Source: Prosthecobacter debontii (lineage in GTDB: Bacteria > Verrucomicrobiota > Verrucomicrobiia > Verrucomicrobiales > Verrucomicrobiaceae). From it: DNA of 64,000 bases. Below the pieces are notes generated by a model, which saw only the letters and a list, made by a program, of their open reading frames with translations, ran no database searches and had not been told where the DNA came from. Below, one piece after another: positions 9,420-17,747 of this stretch. The stretch spans positions 47,709 through 111,708 of the forward strand of contig NZ_FUYE01000020.1 in NCBI RefSeq assembly GCF_900167535.1, read 5' to 3'. Every line of letters starts with the position of its first letter. The stretch's first letter is position 1. A program made the translations under genes and the position numbers.

Positions 9420-9740
9420 GTTGCGATGTCTGGGTTGGGGAAAATGGAAGGGGCTCTGGCGCTTCGCAGACGGCGAGTCCCTTGTGGGAGATAGGAATGG
9501 AATTTGGGGGAATGAGCGGCCTTGCCGCGGTGTCTGCTCAGTTACAGGCCGAGACCTGTCGCAGGATGGATTTCGTGAGCCTTGGCTTTTTGAAATCACA
9601 GCTCCAATCGCCGGAGCAGTCACCAGTGTTCACCTGATTGAGAGAACCAGGAACAAGGGGAGTTTGAGGGAGGGAGAGGCGAGATGCAAGGTGTTTTTTT
9701 CTTCGATGCCTGCTCGCAGAGACATGCTATCGTCCTTTCT
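9420..9740. other. Divergent intergenic region yebC/nadE, no gene seen
   Basis: These 321 bases separate two divergent start codons and must carry both promoters. The plus strand is purine-rich near 9655-9685 (runs of GGGAG). No convincing hairpin, tandem repeat or short gene was found. Open frames running through here are upstream extensions of yebC and nadE that do not resemble those families. Confidence 0.5.
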
Positions 9741-11681
9741 ATGCCCAACCCACCCCTCCCCAGCAGCCTCCGAGAGCAATACGGTTTCGTGCGTGTCGCG
9801 ACCGTATCTCCCGAGCTGACACTTGGGGATGTCGCGTCCAATGTCGCCGTTTTGAAAGGCGAAATGCAGCGCCTCGCGCAAGAGGGTTGTCGGCTTATCG
9901 TTTTTCCTGAACTGAGCCTAACAGGCTATTCCTGCGCTGATCTTTTTTACCTGCGCACGCTTCAGCAGCAAGCCCTCGCAGGCGCTCAGGAGTTGGCTGA
10001 AGCCAGCTCGGGCCTGGGTTGCTGCCTCATTGTCGGCCTTCCCTTGGCAGTGCAGGGGCGCCTTTACAATGTAGCTGCGGTCATCGCGGCGGGTGAGATT
10101 CTCGGCTTTGTTCCCAAAACCTTTTTGCCCAACGCAGGTGAGTTTTATGAACGGCGCTGGTTTTCCCCTGCAGAGACGCTGACGTCAGGTCACACAGACG
10201 ATGGCACCCCGATCGGCACGGATCTGCTCTTTGAGGCCACGGACCTGCCTGGCTTTGTGGTGGGGGTCGAGATTTGTGAAGATTTATGGACTGTCATTCC
10301 GCCCTCCAGCCACGCGGCTGTCGCCGGGGCCACGCTTTTAGCCAATCCCTCCGCCAGTAACGAACTGCTGGGCAAGGTTCATTACCGTCGTACCCTAGTC
10401 ACTCAGCAAAGCGCACGCTGTCTGGCTGCTTATGTTTATGCCGGAGCGAGCGCGGGAGAATCCAGCACGGATACCGTTTACTCGGGACACGGCATCATCG
10501 CCGAGAATGGAATGCTCTTGAGCGAAACCGAGCGCTTCAGTTTTGACACACGTTCGGTTATGTCCGATGTGGATCTTCAGCGCCTGGAGCATGAGCGGCT
10601 GCGGAGCACGGCTTTCAGAGATGCGGCCGCCACGAAGTCATTCACCCATGTCACCTTTCATCTCGGTGATCATCGTGGCCCTGCCCATGACGGCCTTAGG
10701 CGCCCGATCTCAGCGCATCCCTTTGTGCCTCCCGCAGGGGTGAATCGCACTGCGGTGTGCGAAGAAATCTTTGCCATCCAAGCCACGGGCTTAGCACGCC
10801 GCCTGCGCCAGACGAAAAGCAAGACGGCCGTCTTAGGTCTGTCCGGCGGCTTGGATTCCACGCTGGCGCTGCTGGTGATGATCGAAGCTCTGAAGAGAGC
10901 TCAGATGCCGCGGGAGGCAGGTCTCACCATCACCATGCCCGGGTTTGGCACCACGGCCCGGACCAAAGGCAATGCCGAGAAACTCGCCGAAGCCCTGGGC
11001 ATTCCCTTGCGCACCATCCCCATCGGCCCCGCCGTGGAGCAGCATTTCAAGGACATCTCCCACCCACCAGGATTGCACGACGTCACGTATGAAAACGCGC
11101 AAGCACGCGAACGCACTCAGGTGCTCATGGACGTGGCCAATCAAACGGGAGGCATCGTTGTCGGCACCGGAGATTTATCCGAGTCGGCCTTGGGCTGGTG
11201 CACCTTCAATGGCGATCACATGTCCATGTATCACGTGAATGTCGGGGTGCCGAAAACCCTGGTGAAATACATCATCGAATGGTGCGCTACGGAGCTCTAT
11301 GCAACTGAAGCAGGGGCTATCCTGCATGATATCATCGACACGCCGATTTCCCCTGAGCTCCTGCCTGTTGGAGCGGATGGGAGTCTGGAGCAGAAAACCG
11401 AAGATACCGTGGGGCCTTACGAGTTGCATGACTTCTTCCTCTTCCATTTCGTGCGGCATGGATGCGGCAAAGCCAAGATCCTCTACCTCGCCGAGCAAGC
11501 CTTCAGTGATAAATACCCCATTGAGGTGATCGAGCGCTGGCTGACGGTCTTCCTGCGCCGTTTTGTGCAGAGTCAATTCAAGCGCTCCTCTATGCCCGAT
11601 GGTCCTAAAGTGGGCACGGTGGCCCTCTCCCCACGTGGTGATTGGCGCATGCCCAGCGATTACTCCGGCACGGATTTTTGA
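9741..11681 (+). CDS. nadE: Glutamine-dependent NAD+ synthetase
   Basis: 646 residues from ATG 9741, the typical length of the two-domain enzyme. The N-terminal nitrilase-type glutaminase shows its catalytic triad: E57 in [10 protein letters not shown]126 in VPKTFLP and C179 in EICEDLW. The C-terminal synthetase has the ATP-pyrophosphatase P-loop SGGLDS at 368-373, with [12 protein letters not shown] and the C-terminal [11 protein letters not shown] further on. The enzyme amidates deamido-NAD with glutamine-derived ammonia, the last step of NAD synthesis in the cytoplasm. The upstream frame from 9684 adds 19 residues without homology and is not used. It stands alone on the plus strand, divergent from yebC. 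Confidence 0.96.
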   Translation: MPNPPLPSSLREQYGFVRVATVSPELTLGDVASNVAVLKGEMQRLAQEGCRLIVFPELSLTGYSCADLFYLRTLQQQALAGAQELAEASSGLGCCLIVGLPLAVQGRLYNVAAVIAAGEILGFVPKTFLPNAGEFYERRWFSPAETLTSGHTDDGTPIGTDLLFEATDLPGFVVGVEICEDLWTVIPPSSHAAVAGATLLANPSASNELLGKVHYRRTLVTQQSARCLAAYVYAGASAGESSTDTVYSGHGIIAENGMLLSETERFSFDTRSVMSDVDLQRLEHERLRSTAFRDAAATKSFTHVTFHLGDHRGPAHDGLRRPISAHPFVPPAGVNRTAVCEEIFAIQATGLARRLRQTKSKTAVLGLSGGLDSTLALLVMIEALKRAQMPREAGLTITMPGFGTTARTKGNAEKLAEALGIPLRTIPIGPAVEQHFKDISHPPGLHDVTYENAQARERTQVLMDVANQTGGIVVGTGDLSESALGWCTFNGDHMSMYHVNVGVPKTLVKYIIEWCATELYATEAGAILHDIIDTPISPELLPVGADGSLEQKTEDTVGPYELHDFFLFHFVRHGCGKAKILYLAEQAFSDKYPIEVIERWLTVFLRRFVQSQFKRSSMPDGPKVGTVALSPRGDWRMPSDYSGTDF

Positions 11682-11750
11682 TCCTGATGGATGCGTTTAT
11701 TGGTTAGCCGTTTTCTACTGAAAACAGGCTTCGCAAAGCTGACTCGAACG

Positions 11751-11770
11751 GTTCCGTTTATAGACGGAAC
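11751..11770 (+). promoter_or_regulatory. Inverted repeat covering the ribosome-binding region of the gene at 11773
   Basis: GTTCCGT (11751-11757) and ACGGAAC (11764-11770) form a perfect 7-bp hairpin with a 6-base loop, ending two bases before the ATG at 11773. The 3' arm holds the only purine-rich GGAA that could serve as ribosome site, so the hairpin may control access, or the DNA palindrome may be an operator. A second small inverted repeat, GTTTTC/GAAAAC, lies just upstream near 11710-11726. Confidence 0.4.
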
Positions 11771-11772
11771 GT

Positions 11773-13203
11773 ATGAAGGTCTGCACGCTCCTGATTCCAT
11801 CCCTTGTCTGGCTCTGGCCCGGCCTCGCTGCCACGGCGGCTGAGCCGATCTCCCTGGGTTCACGCCTGGAGTTGTTTGTCGATCCCTACCTCATCGAAAG
11901 TCTGACACAGACCTCACTGAAGCTGCATGAACCGGTGAAGGCCCCGCGTCCTCAGTCTCCCCTTCCCGTTCAGCACATGATGACGGTGATCAAGGATGGC
12001 GATCTGTTCCGGGCCTGGTATCGCGGCAGTGACTCAAACTACAAAGGCCCCTTTCACAGCGGTCATCCAGGCGAGATCATCCAGTATGCCGAGAGCAAGG
12101 ATGGCCATGAATGGACCTTTCCCAAGCTGGGCTTGCACGAAGCGAACGGCAGTCGGGATAACAACGTGATCCTGGCGAACATGCCGCCCTTTCTCACGAA
12201 CTTCATGCCCTTCCTCGATAACCGTCCTGGCATCCCGAAGGAAGAGCGTTACAAGGCCTTGGCGGGTTATCCTGGCCCTGGAGATAAACGCGGCACGACA
12301 CAACCTGGGCGAGGCTTGTTCGCCTTTGTTTCCCCTGACGGCATTCATTGGACAAAGAAACACGAAGCCATCCCTTACCGCCCCGAATGGCGACACGCTT
12401 TCGATTCTCCCAATGTCTCGTTTTGGTCGGAGGCCGAGCAAAAATACGTCTGTTACTTCCGCACCTGGAGTGAGCCGGATCGGCTGCGCACCATCAGCCG
12501 CAGCACATCACCGGATTTCATCACCTGGAGTCCGCCAGCCGCCATGCAGCCCAATCAACCCGGAGAGCATCTCTACACCAGTATGACGCATCCCTATTTC
12601 CGCGCACCGCATCTCTACATCGCGCTTCCTACCCGCTACGTGCCTGGAGTCGGTGAAAAGAAAGGCAGTGAGACCACCAACAACGTCACGGACGTGCTCT
12701 TCATGACCAGCCGAGCGGGAACCGAGGCCTTTGACCGTACTTTTAAAGAAGCCTTCATCCGGCCGGGTCTCGATCCCAACCGCTGGGTCAATCGGGCCAA
12801 TTACGTCGCCTGCAATGTCTTGCCCACAGGTCCGCAGGAAATGTCCATCTATCATCGCAGTGGTGACCGCTACACGCTCCGCACCGATGGTTTTGCATCC
12901 GTTCACGCGGGGGCTGAGGAGGGAGAGTTTCTGACCAAACCGATAACTTTCACAGGCCGAACCCTCATCCTCAATTTCAGTGGGAGCGCCGTGGGTCAGC
13001 TTCGAGTCGAGATTCAAGACGTGCACGGCACTCCCATCCCTGGCTTTTCCTTGGCTGATTGTGAACCGGTCACGGGAGATCAAATCGAACTCCCTGTACG
13101 CTGGAAGAACGGCCAGGACCTGGCAAAGCTGGCGGGGCAGCCCATTCGATTGCGGTTTACCCTTCGAGACAGCGACCTGTTCTCCCTCCGATTTCGCCAA
13201 TAG
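11773..13203 (+). CDS. Exported protein with glycosidase-like propeller repeats, function unknown
   Basis: 476 residues with a signal peptide (about 1-22, hydrophobic core LLIPSLVWLWPGL, ending AATAAEP). The mature part begins GSRLELFVDPYLIES and contains segments typical of the five-bladed propeller glycoside hydrolases and related proteins: FRAWYRGSD, YAESKDGHEWTFPKLGL, FAFVSPDGIHWTKK and DSPNVSFWSEAEQKYVCYFR. The C-terminal 100 residues look like a beta-sandwich. Similar proteins are frequent in Planctomycetes and Verrucomicrobiota and are usually left as hypothetical; a carbohydrate substrate is only an inference. The start overlaps no other gene, and an inverted repeat covers its ribosome site. 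It is flanked by nadE and a chaperone on the same strand, about 90 and 110 bases away. Confidence 0.65.
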   Translation: MKVCTLLIPSLVWLWPGLAATAAEPISLGSRLELFVDPYLIESLTQTSLKLHEPVKAPRPQSPLPVQHMMTVIKDGDLFRAWYRGSDSNYKGPFHSGHPGEIIQYAESKDGHEWTFPKLGLHEANGSRDNNVILANMPPFLTNFMPFLDNRPGIPKEERYKALAGYPGPGDKRGTTQPGRGLFAFVSPDGIHWTKKHEAIPYRPEWRHAFDSPNVSFWSEAEQKYVCYFRTWSEPDRLRTISRSTSPDFITWSPPAAMQPNQPGEHLYTSMTHPYFRAPHLYIALPTRYVPGVGEKKGSETTNNVTDVLFMTSRAGTEAFDRTFKEAFIRPGLDPNRWVNRANYVACNVLPTGPQEMSIYHRSGDRYTLRTDGFASVHAGAEEGEFLTKPITFTGRTLILNFSGSAVGQLRVEIQDVHGTPIPGFSLADCEPVTGDQIELPVRWKNGQDLAKLAGQPIRLRFTLRDSDLFSLRFRQ

Positions 13204-13311
13204 GAGGCATTCCCCAATGGGGGCCCCGTCACAATCTTAGGTTCTTGATTTTCCGGTTGCCCTTGGGAGGGCAGCGGCTTAGTTGCGCGCCCGTTTCACC
13301 TTCCGCCAGCC

Positions 13312-14820
13312 ATGCTCGAATTTTTCCGCCGTCATCGTGGGGCTTTCCTCATCACAGTCACCGTGATCATCATCATTAGCTTCTCCGTCTGGGGCGGCTG
13401 GAAGCGGAGTGATCACACTCAAGTCGGCCAACCTACCGACACCGCCTTCACCATCTATGGGCGCAATTACACCATCGCTGAAGCCCAGCGTCTGGAGCGT
13501 CGCATGAACATCATCTACATGCTGCAGATGTTCGATCTGATGAGCGGCCTGTCTCGTGCCGGTGGTGACGACTCCCGCGGGGGTAACTTCATCCTGAACC
13601 AAATCGTGCTTCAGCATGAAATGGAATCCATGGGCATCCATCCTAGCGATGCGGAAGCTAAAAACGCCCTGATGAAGCTCCCTGCCATGCAGGAAAACGG
13701 CAGCTTCAGTGAGCAGCGCGCCTACACCGTCGAACAGACCCTGGGCTCCTATGGCTTTAGCAGTGCCGATATGCTGGAAGTGGTGAAGCTGAGCATCGGC
13801 TACAATAAGCTGAAAGACCTAGTGGGAGGTAACTACACCGCCGGTCCTCTGGAAGCAGAGAAAGCCTACGCCAGTGAATATCAGACGCTGAAGGTCAACA
13901 CCATCGAGTTCAAACTCGAAGACTTCAAAAAGACTGCCGAAGTTAAGGACGAAGACATCCAGAAATATTACGACGAAAACAAAGACAATTACAAGACAGC
14001 CGGGAAGCGTGCGATCAGCTACGTCCACTTTGAGGATCCTAAAGACCTCGACAAAAAGCCTCTCGAAGAGCGCCAGAAGCTGCAGCAAGCAGTGGTGGAA
14101 CGCGTCAATAAATTCAACGACGCCAGCATTGCCCCAGGAGCGAAATTTGACGAGATCGCCAAAACCCTCAAGGAGACCGTGCTGAAGGCCGACCTCTTCA
14201 CGAAAGACGCAGCCCCAGAAGCTCTCAAATCCGAGCGCGAACTGGTGGACGCCATCTTCGCTAACAATCCCGAAGCTCGCCCCATCAGCGACCCGGTCAA
14301 AGGCAGCAACGGTTATTATATCTTCGCCGTCACCAAGGTCGAAGAGCCGAAGCAGCAGGAACTCGCTGAAGTGAAGGACAAGGTCAAAGAAACGCTGGTG
14401 GCTCAGAAAGCCCAAGAAGCCTTGGCCAAAGCCGTCAATGATGCCCGCACGGCTCTGGCGGATGGCTTGAAAGCAGGCAAGAAGATCGCCGATCTGGCCA
14501 AGGAAAAGAAACTGACCCTCTCCCCTGTGACTGAGATCACCGTGGCAGAACCCGCCCAGGACGTCGCCAACGGCTACCTGATCGCTCGTCAAGCCCAGGA
14601 CGTGGCTGCCGGTGAACTGAGCAAGGTCATCGATACCGACAGTGGTTCTCTTCTCGTCTATGTGACGGCCAAAGAACTGCGCAAGCGGGACGATAGCGCC
14701 AACCTGCGCGACAACCTGGGCAACAGCCGTGCCGACCAGGAGCGCACCCGCCTTTTCGACGCTTGGTTCAACCGCCGTCGCGAAGAGTCCAAAGCCAAAA
14801 TGCTGATCACCCAAGCCTAA
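13312..14820 (+). CDS. SurA/PpiD-like membrane-anchored peptidyl-prolyl isomerase or chaperone
   Basis: 502 residues. A short cytoplasmic start (MLEFFRRHRGAF) precedes one membrane segment (about 14-28, ITVTVIIIISFSVWG), after which the chain should lie in the periplasm. Residues about 60-200 resemble the SurA N-terminal chaperone domain (LNQIVLQHEMESMGI, AYTVEQTLGSYGFS). A parvulin-like segment follows (FAVTKVEEPKQQELAEVKDKV). The layout matches PpiD, a chaperone that works on proteins leaving the Sec translocon. The parvulin part looks degenerate, so isomerase activity is uncertain. It precedes a TPR protein by 29 bases, which is probably cotranscribed. Confidence 0.72.
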   Translation: MLEFFRRHRGAFLITVTVIIIISFSVWGGWKRSDHTQVGQPTDTAFTIYGRNYTIAEAQRLERRMNIIYMLQMFDLMSGLSRAGGDDSRGGNFILNQIVLQHEMESMGIHPSDAEAKNALMKLPAMQENGSFSEQRAYTVEQTLGSYGFSSADMLEVVKLSIGYNKLKDLVGGNYTAGPLEAEKAYASEYQTLKVNTIEFKLEDFKKTAEVKDEDIQKYYDENKDNYKTAGKRAISYVHFEDPKDLDKKPLEERQKLQQAVVERVNKFNDASIAPGAKFDEIAKTLKETVLKADLFTKDAAPEALKSERELVDAIFANNPEARPISDPVKGSNGYYIFAVTKVEEPKQQELAEVKDKVKETLVAQKAQEALAKAVNDARTALADGLKAGKKIADLAKEKKLTLSPVTEITVAEPAQDVANGYLIARQAQDVAAGELSKVIDTDSGSLLVYVTAKELRKRDDSANLRDNLGNSRADQERTRLFDAWFNRRREESKAKMLITQA

Positions 14821-14849
14821 TCAGGCAGTGATTCAGGGAGTTTATTTCC

Positions 14850-15191
14850 ATGAGTGATTCACTCCCGATTGAAGATCTTCTCGATGAAGCCAACGGTCAC
14901 CTGGCCGTTGGTGAATTGAGCGAAGCCATCGCTCTTTACCGTCAATGCGTGGCTCTGGACCCCCAGTTTTTTGACGGGTGGCAAGCTCTCGGCATGGCTC
15001 TCCTGAAAACCGGCGAGATCAAAGAAGCCATCGGTGCAGGTCTCATGGCCACCACCCTACGTCCCAACGATCTCCTCGCCTGGACAGGACTTTCTCAAAT
15101 GTATGTGCGCAATGGCCAGATCGCCGAGGCGGAAGACGCCAAAGGCAAGGCGCGCATTCTATCTCTGGGTGGTAAGGTGGTGAAGGAATAA
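14850..15191 (+). CDS. Small TPR repeat protein
   Basis: 113 residues. Three tetratricopeptide-like helical repeats are visible: DLLDEANGHLAVGELSEAI, then FDGWQALGMALLKTGEIKEAI, then LLAWTGLSQMYVRNGQIAEAE. No signal peptide or membrane segment, so likely a cytoplasmic protein-protein adaptor. AGGGAG lies about ten bases before the ATG. It is the last gene of the plus-strand group starting with the PpiD-like gene and is followed by a strong terminator. Confidence 0.8.
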   Translation: MSDSLPIEDLLDEANGHLAVGELSEAIALYRQCVALDPQFFDGWQALGMALLKTGEIKEAIGAGLMATTLRPNDLLAWTGLSQMYVRNGQIAEAEDAKGKARILSLGGKVVKE

Positions 15192-15207
15192 GGACGCCCC
15201 AAGACAG

Positions 15208-15252
15208 CTCAAAACAACAAGCCGCACTCCTGGTGCGGCTTGTTGTTTTGAG
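15208..15252. terminator. Bidirectional intrinsic terminator between convergent genes
   Basis: Perfect 20-bp inverted repeat (15208-15227 with 15233-15252) with a 5-base loop (TCCTG). The upper part GCCGCAC/GTGCGGC is GC-rich; the lower part AAAACAACAA/TTGTTGTTTT supplies a U-rich run in either direction. It sits between the TPR gene (ending 15191, plus) and the rhodanese gene (ending 15269, minus) and can serve both. Confidence 0.92.
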
Positions 15253-15268
15253 GGGCTGGCTGTTCCTG

Positions 15269-15649
15269 TTATTTTTCCACCGGCTTGCCTTTCTCCTGCC
15301 ACTCACTCATACCGCCTTTGAGGTGGTAGATTTCGTTAAAGCCAGCCTGCTCTAACTTGGGAAGAGAACGCGTGCTGCGCCCTCCCGCTTGGCAATGGAC
15401 CAAGACGGGTTTGGTTTTATCGAGCTGCGCCAGCTTCTGGGCAAAGTCTTTACTCATGATATCGACGTTCTTCGCCCCCTTGATGTGACCTTCCTTGAAC
15501 TCCTCTTCCGTCCGCACATCCAGCACGGTCACTTCGGATTTCGAGATCAGTTTCTCTGCTTCATCTGGGGTGACGTCTTTAACCTTATCAGCCGCCATCA
15601 GCAGAAAGGGGCAAAGACACAAGATCGCGATAAAAAGAGAGCGTTTCAT
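15269..15649 (-). CDS. Exported rhodanese-like domain protein
   Basis: 126 residues from ATG 15649. A signal peptide occupies about 1-20 (MKRSLFIAILCLCPFLLMAA). One rhodanese domain follows with VTVLDVRTEEEFKEGHI and the active-site loop CQAGGRS; the catalytic Cys is present. Such single-domain periplasmic rhodaneses transfer sulfane sulfur or serve as redox/sulfur carriers; the acceptor is unknown. The open frame upstream to 15817 lacks homology. It is downstream of a membrane protein and an exported superoxide dismutase on the same strand, suggesting a small envelope stress group. Confidence 0.88.
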   Translation of the reverse strand: MKRSLFIAILCLCPFLLMAADKVKDVTPDEAEKLISKSEVTVLDVRTEEEFKEGHIKGAKNVDIMSKDFAQKLAQLDKTKPVLVHCQAGGRSTRSLPKLEQAGFNEIYHLKGGMSEWQEKGKPVEK

Positions 15650-15693
15650 GACGGGGATACGCTTCGAGAGCGTAACAATCCTCACCGAATCCT

Positions 15694-16263
15694 TCAAGAA
15701 GCCGCCGGACGAATCTCGACGCCCATGCGTGCCAGCCTGGAATACAGTCGGCGCTTTGCCAACAGGGGCCACCAACGATAGAGGTAAATCTCCAAAGGAC
15801 GCCACATGGCCACCCAACCAACGATCGTTAGCCCTTCTCGAAGGAAGCTACTCGTTTTAGCCAAGAGTGGCGGCCACAGGGAAGCGATCCCCTCGGCCGT
15901 CGTCGGAATGAAAAGGATCAACGCAGCCTGACAGAGAGCCAGGAAGGTGAGCCCGACCAGCAGAGAGATCCTTCCCTCTTTCATGAGCTGGCGAAACTCC
16001 CTCCAGAGCAAATCAGCCCGGTAGGCAAAGTAATGCCGCACCGACTCCTGCACCGACGGGACGGACGTAGAGTCCCCCGGCGAGAGTGGCGACGTTAAAT
16101 GAATGATCAGGCGCAGTTCCTCATCCCGTGGATGCTCCTGCGCCCAACTCACGATGAACTGCTCAGCGTCATGATCGAGATCACGTTCATGGAATGGCGA
16201 AGGGTCCATTGAATTGAACAACTGCGCCAACTCCGTGAGCTTAACCTCGATCAAGGCTGCCAT
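15694..16263 (-). CDS. Hypothetical protein with two membrane segments
   Basis: 189 residues, not recognised. The first 100 residues are soluble and acidic with DPSPFHERDLDHDAEQFI and WAQEHPRDEELRLIIHL, followed by two hydrophobic segments, about 105-130 (LLVGLTFLALCQAALILFI) and 150-166 (GLTIVGWVAMWRPLEIYLY). The C-terminus is basic (RWWPLLAKRRLYSRLARMG). The topology suggests an inner-membrane protein with both ends cytoplasmic. It starts 14 bases after the superoxide dismutase stop codon, so cotranscription is likely. Confidence 0.7.
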   Translation of the reverse strand: MAALIEVKLTELAQLFNSMDPSPFHERDLDHDAEQFIVSWAQEHPRDEELRLIIHLTSPLSPGDSTSVPSVQESVRHYFAYRADLLWREFRQLMKEGRISLLVGLTFLALCQAALILFIPTTAEGIASLWPPLLAKTSSFLREGLTIVGWVAMWRPLEIYLYRWWPLLAKRRLYSRLARMGVEIRPAAS

Positions 16264-16277
16264 AGGAGATGCCTCAA

Positions 16278-17000
16278 TCAGGCCTTAGCCGCTGAATAAC
16301 CTTTGGCAACGGCATCCCAGTTCACCACGTTCCACCAGGCGCTGACATAGTCGGGGCGCTTATTCTGATACTTCAGATAGTAAGCGTGCTCCCAGACATC
16401 CAGACCCAGGATCGGTGTCCCCAGATCGCTGTCTGCAACCACGCCTTTCATGAGCGGGTTATCCTGATTCGGAGTGGAGGTCACTGCCAGCTTGCCGTCG
16501 GCTTTGACGATCAGCCAAGCCCAGCCGGAGCCAAAACGCTTCGCGGCAGCCTCGCTGAAAAGTTTTTTAAAGTCGTCCACACTGCCGAAGCTGCTCTGAA
16601 TGGCCTCGCCCAGCTTGCCTTCAGGGGCTGTCGCACCACTGCCTGCTGGGGCCATCCACTGCCAGAACCAGGTATGGTTCACATGACCACCGCCATTGTT
16701 GCGCACAGCTGTCTGCACGGCCTCGGGCAGCTTTGAAATGCCACTGATCAGTTCCACCACGTTGGAGGTCTCCAGCTTGGCTTCATCCAGGGCTTTCTTC
16801 AGGTTGGTGATGTAGGCCACGTGATGCTTGCCAAAGTGAATGTTCATGGTCGTGGCATCAATGTGCGGCTCCAGAGCTTCCGGAGGGTAAGGCAGTGGGG
16901 CCTGATCAAGAGTGATGCTGGTAGCGGCCTGAGCTCCAGTGCTGAGAAGAGAGCCTGCAACTGCGGCCCCGGTAGTGGTGATGAAAAAGCGGCGGTTCAT
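16278..17000 (-). CDS. sodA: Superoxide dismutase (Mn-type signature), exported
   Basis: 240 residues. The first 26 form a twin-arginine-like signal ([11 protein letters not shown], ending AQAA), so the enzyme is probably exported folded with its metal. Metal ligands expected from the family are all present: H55 in [10 protein letters not shown]106 in [12 protein letters not shown]201 and H205 in LDVWEHAYY. The NQDNP segment (Q179) and the absence of a Gln in the second-ligand helix fit the Mn type rather than the Fe type; a cambialistic enzyme cannot be excluded. It converts superoxide to peroxide plus oxygen. It heads a minus-strand group with the membrane protein and the rhodanese, and diverges from trmB, so its promoter lies within 17001-17104. 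Confidence 0.93.
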   Translation of the reverse strand: MNRRFFITTTGAAVAGSLLSTGAQAATSITLDQAPLPYPPEALEPHIDATTMNIHFGKHHVAYITNLKKALDEAKLETSNVVELISGISKLPEAVQTAVRNNGGGHVNHTWFWQWMAPAGSGATAPEGKLGEAIQSSFGSVDDFKKLFSEAAAKRFGSGWAWLIVKADGKLAVTSTPNQDNPLMKGVVADSDLGTPILGLDVWEHAYYLKYQNKRPDYVSAWWNVVNWDAVAKGYSAAKA

Positions 17001-17104
17001 GGTCAGTTGGAATGTCTCGAAGGTTCAGACAGACGGATGAAGACTGTCTTGATATACGGATTACGTTGCAGAGTGATGAATGTCACGACTCATTTGTAAT
17101 CGTA

Positions 17105-17692
17105 ATGTCCCTCTTTATTCCGCCTGATTATTTTCGTGAATTGCAAGCCAGTGAAGTCTTTGCCGATACCTCCCGCCCCCTCGAGGTCGATCTGGGCAGC
17201 GGCGAAGGCACCTTCCTCCTCGGGATGGCTGCGCAGTTTCCAGATCGTCAGTTTTTAGGTGTCGAGAGAATGCTGGGACGCGTGTCCAAAACCAGCCGCA
17301 AAATCAATCGCAGAGGTCTGGATAATGCCAAAGTCATGCGAGTGGAGAGCGGCTACGCGGTCGGCTGGCTGCTGCCCACCGCTGGTGTCTCGCGCCTGCA
17401 CTTACTCTGTCCTGACCCATGGCCCAAAAAACGCCACGCGGCTCGACGTCTGGTGAATCAGGACGAATTCCTCACTGGCCTAGCTCGCATTCTCAAACCA
17501 GGCGGTGAGTTTTTGCTGAAAACGGATGACCGCGTTTACTTTGAAGACGCCCTCGCCAGCCTGGGTTCAAGGCCGGAATTCGAGGCTCTGGACTGGCCCC
17601 AAGACGCGTTCTTTTATCCCACCACAGATTTCGAGCAGCACTGGCTTGAGAGCGGACGCTCCATCCACCGGGCACGCTGGCGGCGCCTCTAG
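17105..17692 (+). CDS. trmB: tRNA (guanine-N7-)-methyltransferase
   Basis: 195 residues from ATG 17105. SAM-binding motif VDLGSGEGTFL at about 28-38, the family signature PDPWPKKRH at 103-111, and the C-terminal KTDDRVYFE around 139-147 are all present. The enzyme makes m7G46 in the tRNA variable loop. An in-frame start at 17012 would overlap the promoter region of sodA and adds residues without homology. It is followed by hrpA 55 bases downstream, forming an RNA-centred pair. Confidence 0.93.
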   Translation: MSLFIPPDYFRELQASEVFADTSRPLEVDLGSGEGTFLLGMAAQFPDRQFLGVERMLGRVSKTSRKINRRGLDNAKVMRVESGYAVGWLLPTAGVSRLHLLCPDPWPKKRHAARRLVNQDEFLTGLARILKPGGEFLLKTDDRVYFEDALASLGSRPEFEALDWPQDAFFYPTTDFEQHWLESGRSIHRARWRRL

Positions 17693-17747
17693 ATCCCCTG
17701 TGGACGGTGCGCGGCATTTGCTCACAGCCCATTTATCGGCATGTTAG

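Noticed and set aside
9420..9623. N-terminal extension of yebC
   Set aside because: The family invariably begins MAGHxKW, which is at 9419.
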